A DNA stretch of 64,000 nucleotides, from positions 1,364,001-1,428,000 of the forward strand of contig NZ_OY787456.1 in the NCBI RefSeq assembly GCF_963678875.1, read 5' to 3'. Source of the DNA: an uncultured Hyphomonas sp. (lineage in GTDB: Bacteria > Pseudomonadota > Alphaproteobacteria > Caulobacterales > Hyphomonadaceae). Below are positions 24,805 through 33,076 of the stretch, piece after piece (position 1 is the first letter of the stretch; every line of letters begins with the position of its first letter). The notes beneath the pieces were generated by a model. The model did not search any database and was not told the origin of the DNA. It saw only the letters and a program-made list of their open reading frames with translations. The position numbers were made by a program, and so were the translations under genes.

Positions 24805-25796
24805 GCTTTTTCCGGCGTGAGAATTGGGGCGAGGAGCGCGGACAGCGCCGCCTCATCCTCAAAGCGGGCTTCGACGGGAAAGACAAGAATGCGCGCGCGT
24901 TCTGCCGCAGGCAAGCGCACATGGTCTTTCGACGTTGTGATGAGGCGCGCTCCGCGGGCGGCGGCGAGATCGTTCAGGAATTTGAGGTCGCTGTCCGTAA
25001 AGGCGTGATGGTCGCCATAAGGCACGCTGTCCTGCAGGTCGGCGCCGGCCTCTGTCAGGCTGTCGAAGAACTTCACCGGGCGGCCGATCCCGGCGAAAGC
25101 GACGAGCGGCCCTTCCGGCACATCGCCCGCAGGCGCCAGACCGGCACGCACCACGGGCAGGCGGGACTTCTGCACCGCCGTCAGCTCCTTGCCTTCGCCC
25201 ATCAGGATCACACCGTCGGCGCGGGCGAGGCCGTCGGCCACCGGCTCGCGCAGTGGTCCCTTTGGCAAAACGTGGCCATTTCCGAACGGCGCGGCAGCGT
25301 CGATCACGATCAGGGAGAGATCCTTGGCGACGGATGGGTTCTGGTGCCCGTCATCCATGACGATCAACTGGACCCCGTCAGCCGCCATGGCGCGGGCGGC
25401 GTCGGCGCGGTCTTTCCCGATCCAGGCTTCGCCCGTTGCCGCCAGCATGAGCGGCTCGTCGCCGACATCGGCGGAGGTGTGCTTTGCGGGATCGACCTTC
25501 AGCGGACCTTCCAGCTTGCCGCCATAGCCTCGCGACAGGCTGGCGGCACGAAGGCCGGCTTCACTCGCCCTGCGCCGGATGGCTTCCACGACCGGGGTCT
25601 TGCCGACCCCGCCCACGGTCAGGTTGCCGACGCAGACGATCCGTGCCGGGATGGTCTCGGATTTCGCACGGGCCAGCTTGCGGCGGATGCCGAATGTGTA
25701 GAGCGCCGCCAGCGGCGTCAGCAGCAGGCGGGTTAGCGGGGCGGCTTCACGGGATCGCGGGTCAAGGCCGGCCGACCAGAAGTGCGGCGCCTTCAT
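24801..25796 (-). CDS. lpxK: Tetraacyldisaccharide 4'-kinase LpxK
   Basis: A 331-aa enzyme that phosphorylates the 4' position of the lipid A disaccharide. LpxK signatures are clear: an N-terminal membrane-side helix (RLLLTPLAALYTFGIRRKLA), the P-loop GNLTVGGVGKTPVVEAI (about 58-74), RGYGGK, DDGHQNPSV and TSKDHVRLP. It is the third gene of the lipid A/Kdo operon, with ATGA overlaps to waaA (upstream) and lpxL (downstream). Confidence 0.94.
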   Translation of the reverse strand: MKAPHFWSAGLDPRSREAAPLTRLLLTPLAALYTFGIRRKLARAKSETIPARIVCVGNLTVGGVGKTPVVEAIRRRASEAGLRAASLSRGYGGKLEGPLKVDPAKHTSADVGDEPLMLAATGEAWIGKDRADAARAMAADGVQLIVMDDGHQNPSVAKDLSLIVIDAAAPFGNGHVLPKGPLREPVADGLARADGVILMGEGKELTAVQKSRLPVVRAGLAPAGDVPEGPLVAFAGIGRPVKFFDSLTEAGADLQDSVPYGDHHAFTDSDLKFLNDLAAARGARLITTSKDHVRLPAAERARILVFPVEARFEDEAALSALLAPILTPEKA

Positions 25797-27055
25797 TCCA
25801 GCAGTCCTTTTTCAGGCAGCAACGGACGGATCGCCTCCAGCGTGACCTGCATCGGGGCGTCGGCTTCATATTCCAGCAGGTCCAATGAGGAGCTGGACGG
25901 GGGCGCCATGGTCACCAGCGCCCGGCCGATGGCTTTCGGTGTCTTGAGCAGGCGGATCAGGCCGCGCTCCGACAGGTCTTCCATCATTTCGGCGAAATTG
26001 AACACGTCCGGACTGGAAACGACCGGCTTGCCGAGCCGGATCGGTTCCAGCGGATTGTGCCCGCCAACATCCGGTGTGTGCCCGCCACCGAGATAAACGG
26101 CGTCGGCGAGGCGGAACCAGGTCCCCATTTCCCCCATCGTGTCTGCCAGAAGGACACGTGTATTCTGGTTCGGAACTTCGCCGCGGGAGCGCCGCGCGAA
26201 TGGAATGTTGCGAGCGCGCAGCAGGTCCTCGATCACGGGGCCGCGTTCCGGATGACGCGGAGCGATGATCAGGGCGGCATCCGGCGCCGCTTTCATTGCG
26301 TCCAGGAACAGGGCTTCTTCCCCATCATGGGTCGAGGCGGCGAGGTAGCATTTGCGCAGGCCTTTGAAGCCTTCGTGCATCCGGCGCAGCTCGATGTCGT
26401 TCGCGGCAGGCGGCGGCAGGGCAGATTTCAGGTTGCCGGCGCAGACGACGGGCTTGCCCATCAGGTTTGCCAGCCGCCGGGCGGTGTCCTCATCCGCGGA
26501 CAGTACGGTATCGAACCGGCCGACGAGGGCGCGGAAGGTCTGGTGGAAGCGCTGCCAGCCCTGCGCGGATTTCTCCGTCATACGGGCATTGACCAGCGCC
26601 CGTTTCGCGCCGGCCCTTTGTGCCTCCAGGATCAGGTTCGGCCAGATCTCGCCCTCGCCAAAGATGCACAGGCTGGGTTTCCAGTGGCGGATGAACCGGC
26701 GCGCAGCGGCAGGCGTATCGATCGGCGCCATCGTATAGACGGCATTGTCTGGCAACATCGGTCCCATCAGCTTGGCGGAGGTCTGGGTCTGGCTGGTGAA
26801 CAGCAGCATCAGGTCCGGCCTTTCGTCCAGCAGGCGGTTGCCAAGCTCCAGCAGGAGACGGCTTTCGCCGACGCTGGCGCCATGCAGCCACACCAGGACG
26901 CCATTGTTCCGCAGCACGGGCAGGTGCCGCGCCATCCGCTCGTTCCGGCGTGAGAAGTCTTCCTTTCCCTGTTTGACCCGCGCACTCAGCACGAAGCCCA
27001 GAAAAGGCGATAGCGCGCTGGTCAGGACGCGATACACGTGCAGCGCGAGGGTCAT
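25793..27055 (-). CDS. waaA: Kdo transferase (WaaA/KdtA)
   Basis: A 420-aa GT-B glycosyltransferase that adds 3-deoxy-D-manno-octulosonate to lipid IVA at the inner membrane. One N-terminal hydrophobic segment anchors it. Family signatures: WLHGASVGESRLLLEL (about 54-69), FTSQTQTSAKLM, CIFGEGEIWPNLI, LAASTHDGEEALF and the C-terminal GGGHTPDVGGHNPLEPI donor-binding motif. ATG 27055 overlaps the DUF374 gene by ATGA, and its stop overlaps lpxK. Confidence 0.94.
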   Translation of the reverse strand: MTLALHVYRVLTSALSPFLGFVLSARVKQGKEDFSRRNERMARHLPVLRNNGVLVWLHGASVGESRLLLELGNRLLDERPDLMLLFTSQTQTSAKLMGPMLPDNAVYTMAPIDTPAAARRFIRHWKPSLCIFGEGEIWPNLILEAQRAGAKRALVNARMTEKSAQGWQRFHQTFRALVGRFDTVLSADEDTARRLANLMGKPVVCAGNLKSALPPPAANDIELRRMHEGFKGLRKCYLAASTHDGEEALFLDAMKAAPDAALIIAPRHPERGPVIEDLLRARNIPFARRSRGEVPNQNTRVLLADTMGEMGTWFRLADAVYLGGGHTPDVGGHNPLEPIRLGKPVVSSPDVFNFAEMMEDLSERGLIRLLKTPKAIGRALVTMAPPSSSSLDLLEYEADAPMQVTLEAIRPLLPEKGLLE

Positions 27056-27786
27056 CTGGAAGCGGGATCCATTTCTGTTTCCGATATGCGGCCGGACAGC
27101 ATATCAGCCCGGCGCGTCGCTTCATCAAGTCGAACCTGCAATTCCGCGCGCACTGTTTCCGGGTCAGCGGAGCGCGGGGCTTCGACCGGTGCGCCCAGAA
27201 TGATGGCGCCGCGGGTGAACGGGAAGGGGATGATGAACCGGTCCCAGGTTTTCAGCCGCCAGCAGGGATTGACCGACAAGGCATAGGGGACAATCGGGGC
27301 GCCGGCGCGCTGGGCGATCATGATGGCGCCGGGGCTGACCTTCTCGGCCGGGCCGCGGGGACCGTCCGGTGTAATGCAGACCGCGCTGCCGCTTTTCAGC
27401 AGGCGGGCGGCCTCTGCGATGGCGCGGGCGCCGCCCTTGTCCTTGCGTTTCTTCTTGTTCGCCGCCGATCCGCGGATGGCATGCAGGTCGAGATGATCGA
27501 TTGCCCGGGCAACGGCTTCGCCGTCCGGCGACAGCGAGATCAGCATGGCGGCCCGGTTCACCCGGTCTTTCCAGCCGCGAATGAAGCGGATCCAGGCCGA
27601 CGGCAGGATCATGATCCTTGAGTGCCAGGAGGCCACCACAACGCCGTCATGGTCCCGCCATGCCTGACGGGCGGCAGGGTCCACTTCAATCGTCCAGCGG
27701 ATCGTGTGGGCCACCAGCGCCATCCAAGCCCAGATCAGGCGTCCCAGGATGGCGGCGACGATGGAAGAGCGGAGCAGCGATTTCAT
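27052..27786 (-). CDS. DUF374/lysophospholipid acyltransferase superfamily protein
   Basis: A 244-aa protein. An N-terminal membrane helix precedes a PlsC-like core: VVASWHSRIMIL (H...R), MLISLSPDGEAVARAID, CITPDGPRGPAEKV and the GAPIVPYAL motif. DUF374 proteins sit next to waaA in many Proteobacteria and are thought to act on lipids of the outer membrane. The ATG at 27786 is preferred; a GTG at 27822 is also open. First gene of the operon that continues with waaA, lpxK and lpxL. Confidence 0.85.
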   Translation of the reverse strand: MKSLLRSSIVAAILGRLIWAWMALVAHTIRWTIEVDPAARQAWRDHDGVVVASWHSRIMILPSAWIRFIRGWKDRVNRAAMLISLSPDGEAVARAIDHLDLHAIRGSAANKKKRKDKGGARAIAEAARLLKSGSAVCITPDGPRGPAEKVSPGAIMIAQRAGAPIVPYALSVNPCWRLKTWDRFIIPFPFTRGAIILGAPVEAPRSADPETVRAELQVRLDEATRRADMLSGRISETEMDPASR

Positions 27787-27871
27787 CGCGCGGCTTATAG
27801 CGTGGTTTGCGGAAGGGACCACGCATTGTCTCAGGTGGTTCTGGTAAACGGAGGAACGGCGGGAACGGAAA

Positions 27872-27946
27872 TGGTGGGCGATACAAGGTTCGAACTTGTG
27901 ACCCCTGCCGTGTGAAGGCAGTGCTCTACCACTGAGCTAATCGCCC
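27872..27946 (-). tRNA. tRNA-Val(CAC)
   Basis: On the minus strand the sequence folds into a complete tRNA. Acceptor arms GGGCGAT and ATCGCCC pair fully, the D arm carries AGCTCAGTGGTAGAGC, the anticodon loop TTCACAC gives CAC (valine, GTG codons), and the T loop is GTTCGAA. A CCA end is encoded (27872-27874). It lies between the lipid A operon and the small protein at 28449. Confidence 0.96.
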
Positions 27947-28056
27947 GTTCCGGAAGAGAGCGGGGTTAATCTGACTGAGTCGAGAGGTCAAGCGGGGAAA
28001 GCTGAAGCAGGTGCATCGGCTTTGTGTCCCCCGAATGGACGACATTTTTCTGAGAG

Positions 28057-28071
28057 TTGTGTGACACACAA
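28057..28071. promoter_or_regulatory. Perfect 15-bp palindrome in a GC-poor intergenic region
   Basis: TTGTGTG and CACACAA (28057-28063 with 28065-28071) flank one central base. The shape suits a dimeric regulator operator. No adjacent promoter was recognised. The 500 bases between the tRNA and 28449 contain no convincing gene; the rest is plain AT-rich sequence except for this site and the twin palindromes below. Confidence 0.35.
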
Positions 28072-28243
28072 ATCATAGCTGCTATGCAAAGATATGCTGC
28101 AATGCATGGTTTGCGAGTAGAGATTTCGGCGGCTGATTGTGGCGAAACCGGGGCTGTCCCCTATCTGCGGGACAAGCGTGGTATAAGGGATTTACGCTTT
28201 TCAGCAGGAACACCGTAAACATTACTGTCATATTCTCATTAAA

Positions 28244-28274
28244 TGAACATCTGTTCATTCTGAACGTTTGTTCA
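28244..28274. promoter_or_regulatory. Twin TGAAC-N4-GTTCA palindromes, likely operator
   Basis: Two 14-bp palindromes, TGAACATCTGTTCA (28244-28257) and TGAACGTTTGTTCA (28261-28274), have centres 17 bases apart. Each keeps GAAC-N4-GTTC with outer T and A. This is the spacing of a dimer pair on one DNA face or a cooperative tetramer. A TetR-type regulator is the simplest reading. The alphaproteobacterial LexA motif (GTTC-N7-GTTC) does not fit. The target gene may be the small protein starting at 28449. Confidence 0.45.
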
Positions 28275-28448
28275 TCGAAAAACATTACGTTGGTTTCATT
28301 TGAAATAGGTCTTGAGATTGAACGCCAACATTGTCATTTTGCAGTCATACGAGACGAGCCGCGAACGGTTCGCAGAAATGTAGACCCTAAGAAGGACAGG
28401 CAGGGGCCCTTCGGCCCTGAAAAACAAAAACGCCTGGAGAGAGAGAAA

Positions 28449-28691
28449 ATGAAAGACTGGTGTGACGAAGAAGGCGCAAAGCGCCTGCGTGAGAAAATTG
28501 CTGCCTATTGGGCCGAGCGTGGCTACGAAGTGGATGTTGACCTTGTCGACGCCGGCTTTGTGCCTGCCATGCGCAGCGCCCGTACCGATGTGCGCAGCAA
28601 TATGGTGAACGGCATGCCCCGTCGCCGGATCAATCCGGATGCGTCGGCTGCTCGTCCGAGCTACCGTCCGCGCGCCGAAGCCACTGCCTAA
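28449..28691 (+). CDS. Small conserved protein of unknown function, 80 aa
   Basis: An 80-aa protein with an N-terminal helical half (WCDEEGAKRLREKIAAYWAERGYEVDVDLVDAGF) that looks structured, and an Arg/Ala/Pro-rich tail (RPSYRPRAEA). Related sequences with the WCDE-AYWAERG pattern occur in Caulobacter-type genomes, as I recall, without function. The start at 28449 has GGAGAGAG eight bases upstream. A palindrome pair lies 175 bases upstream and a short hairpin (near 28399-28417) precedes the ribosome site. Confidence 0.7.
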   Translation: MKDWCDEEGAKRLREKIAAYWAERGYEVDVDLVDAGFVPAMRSARTDVRSNMVNGMPRRRINPDASAARPSYRPRAEATA

Positions 28692-28702
28692 CTGATCAGG
28701 GC

Positions 28703-29382
28703 CTAACTGATCAGGCGCGAGAGCGCCGCTGGCAGTTGGGAATAGTGGGAGACGACAGCGTCCGCGCCAATCGCTTCCACTGTTTCGGCTTCATAGCCAA
28801 ATGGCACAAATATGAAGGGCAGTCCGGCATTCCGGGCTGCCCTTTCGTCTGTCCGGCTGTCACCCACCATGATGGCGCGGGCCGGATCGCCGCCGGCTGC
28901 CTTGACCGCGCGCACGATATGATCGCCGTCCGGCTTTTTTGACGGACGCTGTCGGCGCCGATGATGGCAGCAAAGCGGGACGCCAGGCCCAGCGCGTCGA
29001 GCAGCTTGTCGGACAGGTCCTGCTTCTTGTTGGTGCAGACCGACAGGATGGCGCCGTCAGCCGCGAGGCCGTCCAGGATCTCCGGCGCCTGGTCGAACGG
29101 GCGGGATCCGATCGCGATATTGTCTGCATAATAAACCAGGAAGCGCGCGAAGAGGGCTTCAAGCTCGTTGTCAGATGGCGTCAGACCCTGATGGGCCATG
29201 CCTTTCTGGATCATCGCCTTGGCGCCGTGGCCGATCATTCCGGCGACCGTCTGCAGGTCCACAGTCTCGAGCCCGGCATGGTCCAGAACATGGTTCAGTG
29301 CGTGCAGAAGGTCCGGTGCGGTATCCACCAGCGTCCCGTCGAGATCGAACACCACGGTCCAGCCGCTCAGCCATCCTGTCAT
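28703..29382 (-). pseudogene. gph: Phosphoglycolate phosphatase (gph) with one-base frameshift
   Basis: A HAD-family phosphatase. N-terminal VVFDLDGTLVDTAPDL (nucleophile Asp) and the C-terminal half MVGDSRTDERAARNAGLPF are intact, but they lie in different frames. The break is in a six-T tract at 28935-28940 on the given strand; one extra base restores a continuous 226-aa protein (GADSV-RQKKPDGDHI). Length and motifs then match Gph. The gene is divergent from glmU, which has the same kind of break. A sequence or assembly error in a homopolymer is the likely reason, so I would not infer loss of function. Confidence 0.85.
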
Positions 29383-29467
29383 ACCTGCTCCAATTCCTGC
29401 TCGCCCCTCGCCTTGAATCGGCCTTTGATTTAGGCGAATGGGCAGAAGAAAGCGAGAGGCCCCTGTC

Positions 29468-30837
29468 ATGAGCCAGACTGCCAGACCCCGCGCCGCGGTG
29501 ATCCTTGCCGCCGGCAAGGGCACGCGGATGAAATCCAGCTTGCCGAAGGTGATGCACCCTGTGGGCGGCAGGCCCATGGTGGACTGGTCCGTGGACCTGG
29601 CCCGCAAGGCGGGCTGTTCGCGGATCGTGGTCGTTGCCCACCCGTCGCAAGGCCTTCTGATCGAGCACGTCGCCAGTCTTCCGGGCGACATTCCGGTCGC
29701 CTTCCAGGATCCGCCGATGGGCACAGGCCATGCCGTGCGATGCGCAGCCGATGCGCTTGGCGGATTTAAAGGTGATCTTGTCGTGCTTTACGGTGACTCC
29801 CCGCTGGTCCCGGCGGACGCCATCGAAGAGCTGTTCCGGTCACTGGAAGAGGGCGCGACGGTCGGCGTGCTCGGTTTCGACACGCATGAGCCGGGACTCT
29901 ACGGGCGCTTGATCACATCAGGCCACGGCGAACTGGAGGCCATCATCGAAGCGCGCGAGGCGACGCCTGAACAGCTGATGGTGACGCTCTGCAATTCCGG
30001 CGTCATGGCGGCGGGCGCGGAGGATATGTTCCGTCTCCTCGAAAAAGTGACCAACGACAATGCCAAGGGTGAGTACTATCTGACCGACCTGGTCGGGCTC
30101 GCCCGGGCGGAAGGCAAGCGCTGCCAGGCGGTCCGCTGCGATGAAGAGGATCTCATCGGTTGCGACTCGAAGGCGGACCTCGCCGAAGCCGAAGCCATCT
30201 TCCAGTCCCGCCGTCGCAGGCAGGCGCTGGATGGCGGCGTGACGCTGGTCGCCCCCGAGACCGTGTTCTTCTCCTATGACACCGTGATCGAGCCGGACGT
30301 GGTGATCGAGCCAAACGTCGTGTTCGGACCGGGCGTGACGGTAAAATCCGGCGCGCAGATACGGGCTTTCAGCCACCTCGAGGGCGCGGCGGTCGGCCAG
30401 TTCGCATCCGTTGGCCCGTTTGCGCGGCTCCGGCCGGGTGCGGTGCTGATGAAGCGGCATTTGTCGGCAATTTCGTTGAGGTGAAGAACGTGCACATGGC
30501 CGAAGGCGCCAAGGCGAGTCATCTGTCCTATCTGGGCGATGGCGAAGTCGGCGCCGGCGCAAACATCGGGGCAGGCACGATCTTCTGTAATTATGACGGC
30601 TTCTTCAAATACCGCACAACCATCGGGGATGGCGCCTTCATCGGCTCCAACTCCGCGCTGGTCGCGCCCGTAACCATCGGCGAAGGCGCGATTGTCGGCA
30701 GCGGCAGCGTCGTGACAAAGGATGTCGAAGCCGGCGCATTGGCCGTCGCGCGCGGCAAGCAGGTGGAGCGCAAGGGCTGGGCGACGGCGTTCCGGGAAAA
30801 AATGACGGCAAGGAAGGCCGAAAAGAAAAAGGGCTGA
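29468..30837 (+). pseudogene. glmU: Bifunctional UDP-GlcNAc synthase GlmU with one-base frameshift
   Basis: GlmU makes UDP-N-acetylglucosamine for peptidoglycan and lipid A. The pyrophosphorylase half is intact (VILAAGKGTRMKSSLPKV, MGTGHAV, VVLYGDSPL), as is the left-handed beta-helix half with AKASHLSYLGD and GANIGAGTIFCNYDG. The frame breaks near 30447-30449, where one base is missing (LDE becomes LMK); adding it gives 456 aa, the normal length. ATG 29468 follows AGAGG. The gene is essential in bacteria, so an error in the sequence is the best explanation. The next gene, rpiA, starts two bases after the stop. Confidence 0.9.
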
Positions 30838-30839
30838 GC

Positions 30840-31538
30840 ATGGCGAACGAGCTGGAGAAGCAGAACGCTGCCGCCGCGGCGATGGAATTCGTCGAAGACG
30901 GCATGACCATCGGTCTCGGCACCGGCTCGACCGCGAAATACTTCGTCCAGATGCTGGCGGAGGAAATTGCCGACGGCCTGGTCGTCCGCTGCATCGAAAC
31001 CAGCGAGCAGACGCGCAGGCTGGCAGAGAGCCTCGGTGTACCCCTCATCCCCTCCGAACAGATCGAGCGCATCCATCTCACCGTCGACGGCGCTGACGAA
31101 GTGGACGAGCACGGCTTCCTCATAAAGGGCGGCGGCGCGGCCCTTTTGCGGGAGAAGATCATCGCCAATGCAAGCGATCACATGGTTGTGATTGCCGACC
31201 CGTCGAAACAGGTCGAGCGGCTTGGCAAGTACCCCCTGCCGGTGGAGGTGACGCCTTTCGGCTACACTATCACCGCGAAGAAGGTTTACGACGCGCTCTG
31301 TTCCAGCGGGATCGACCGTCCGCGCGTGGAATTACGGGCCCAACCGGGCGGCCGGCTGGTCATGACGGATGGCGGAAACTACATCCTGGATTGCCACTGC
31401 CAGCGGATCCCGGATGCGGAATCCCTGGCGGCGCGCCTCTCCAATGTGCCGGGGGTTGTCGAACACGGATTGTTTATCGGCATCGCCCGAACGGTCATCA
31501 TCGGCAACGAGTCCGGGGCCACGGTGTTTGAATTCTGA
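30840..31538 (+). CDS. rpiA: Ribose-5-phosphate isomerase A
   Basis: A 232-aa enzyme of the pentose phosphate pathway that interconverts ribose-5-phosphate and ribulose-5-phosphate. RpiA signatures: GLGTGSTAKYFV (about 24-35), TVDGADEVD (substrate Asp residues), KGGGAALLREKI (catalytic Glu region), and VTPFGY. It starts two bases after the glmU stop and precedes gor with a 58-base gap, so the three may be co-transcribed. Confidence 0.95.
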   Translation: MANELEKQNAAAAAMEFVEDGMTIGLGTGSTAKYFVQMLAEEIADGLVVRCIETSEQTRRLAESLGVPLIPSEQIERIHLTVDGADEVDEHGFLIKGGGAALLREKIIANASDHMVVIADPSKQVERLGKYPLPVEVTPFGYTITAKKVYDALCSSGIDRPRVELRAQPGGRLVMTDGGNYILDCHCQRIPDAESLAARLSNVPGVVEHGLFIGIARTVIIGNESGATVFEF

Positions 31539-31596
31539 CCGGCCACGCCCATATGCGCCCGCAGACACGCAACAAGACTTTCAAGGAACTGACCCC

Positions 31597-33003
31597 ATGG
31601 CTGAGCACGCTTACGACTTCGACCTGTTTGTGATCGGAGGCGGCTCCGGCGGGGTGCGCGCGGCGCGCATTGCAGCCATCACAGGCGCGCGCGTCGGCCT
31701 TGCGGAAGAATATCGCATGGGCGGCACCTGCGTGATCCGCGGCTGTGTGCCGAAAAAGTTCATGGTCTATGCCAGCCAGTACGGGAAAGACATCGAGAAG
31801 TCCGCCGGTTACGGCTGGCACGTCGGCGATGTCTCGTACGATCACGGAACATTTGCCGCCGCGATGCATGCAGAAGTCGACCGCCTGTCGGGTATCTATT
31901 TCCGCAACCTCAAGAATGCCGGCGTGGATATTTTCGAAGAACGTGCGGAGTTCGTCGATGCGCATACGGTGCGCCTGAAAAAGAGCGGCAAGACGATTAC
32001 GGCGAACAAGATCCTGATCGCGGTGGGCGGTGCCCCGTGGCGCCCGTCCGAGGAAGAGTTGCCGGGCGTTGAGCACACGATCACCTCCAATGAAGTTTTC
32101 CACCTGGAAGACCTGCCCAAGCATGTCGTCATCGCAGGCGGCGGTTATATTGCGGTTGAGTTTGCACACATCTTCGCTGGCCTCGGTGTGCCGACCTGCC
32201 TCGTCTATCGCGGTGAGGAAGTGCTGCGCGGCTTTGATGCCGATGTCCGCACGGCGGTGCATGAGGGGCTGAAAGACGCTGGCGTCCGCGTCGTGACCGG
32301 CGCTGTCTTCGAGAGCATCGAGAAGCGGGACGGCGAAGAGCTTCCGCTTCACATCACGCTTTCCAGCGGCAGCCATATCGATGCAGATGTCGTCCTGATG
32401 GCGGTGGGCCGCCGTCCGAACACGGAAGGGCTTGGCTGTGAAGCCGCCGGCATCGAACTGGACGATAATGGCGGCGTCAAGGTCGACGAGTGGTCCAAGA
32501 CCAATGTCGACAGCGTCTGGGCCGTTGGCGATGTGACCAACCGCGTAGCCCTGACGCCGGTCGCCATCCGCGAAGGCCATGCCTTTGCCGACACCGAGTT
32601 CGGCGGCAATCCCTGGCACTTCGATCATTCTGACATCGCGACGGCTGTTTTCTCCCAGCCGGAAGTCGGCACAGTCGGTCTCAGCGAAGCGGATGCCCGC
32701 AAAGCGTATGGCGCGGACATCGACATCTACAAGACCAACTTCAAGCCGATGAAGAATGCCCTCAATGGCGACACCAGCCGCGTGCTGATGAAGCTGGTGG
32801 TGCGTGCATCGGATGAGAAGATGCTGGGCGTTCACATGGTGGGCGACGATGCAGCTGAGATCATCCAGGCCGTCGGCATCGCCATCAAGATGGGCGTCAC
32901 CAAGCCGGACTTTGACCGCACCTGCGCCGTGCACCCCTCCGTCGCGGAAGAGCTGGTGACCATGCGCACGAAATGGGTGCCGGACGTCGCCAGCAACGCC
33001 TGA
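31597..33003 (+). CDS. gor: Glutathione-disulfide reductase
   Basis: A 468-aa flavoprotein that reduces oxidised glutathione with NADPH. FAD-binding GGGSGGVRAARIAA, redox disulfide GGTCVIRGCVPKK with Cys45 and Cys50, second dinucleotide-binding AGGGYIAVEFA, FAD motif VWAVGDV, and the C-terminal CAVHPSVAEE with the catalytic His are all present. ATG 31597 has AAGGAAC upstream. It could also be read as a related thiol reductase, but the GCVPKK spacing and the C-terminal HPSVAEE fit glutathione reductase best. Confidence 0.93.
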   Translation: MAEHAYDFDLFVIGGGSGGVRAARIAAITGARVGLAEEYRMGGTCVIRGCVPKKFMVYASQYGKDIEKSAGYGWHVGDVSYDHGTFAAAMHAEVDRLSGIYFRNLKNAGVDIFEERAEFVDAHTVRLKKSGKTITANKILIAVGGAPWRPSEEELPGVEHTITSNEVFHLEDLPKHVVIAGGGYIAVEFAHIFAGLGVPTCLVYRGEEVLRGFDADVRTAVHEGLKDAGVRVVTGAVFESIEKRDGEELPLHITLSSGSHIDADVVLMAVGRRPNTEGLGCEAAGIELDDNGGVKVDEWSKTNVDSVWAVGDVTNRVALTPVAIREGHAFADTEFGGNPWHFDHSDIATAVFSQPEVGTVGLSEADARKAYGADIDIYKTNFKPMKNALNGDTSRVLMKLVVRASDEKMLGVHMVGDDAAEIIQAVGIAIKMGVTKPDFDRTCAVHPSVAEELVTMRTKWVPDVASNA

Positions 33004-33076
33004 CGAGGAACCACGTCATGGCTTTGTCTGGCGCAAGTATCCGTTCGCAATCGTGGCCGATTGCTCCGACCTTGCT

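Noticed and set aside
28244..28274. LexA (SOS) operator
   Set aside because: The alphaproteobacterial LexA motif is GTTC-N7-GTTC. Here GTTC elements are 13 bases apart, and the pattern is GAAC-N4-GTTC.
31498..32934. 478-codon minus-strand frame across gor
   Set aside because: Antisense to glutathione reductase, whose motifs are intact.
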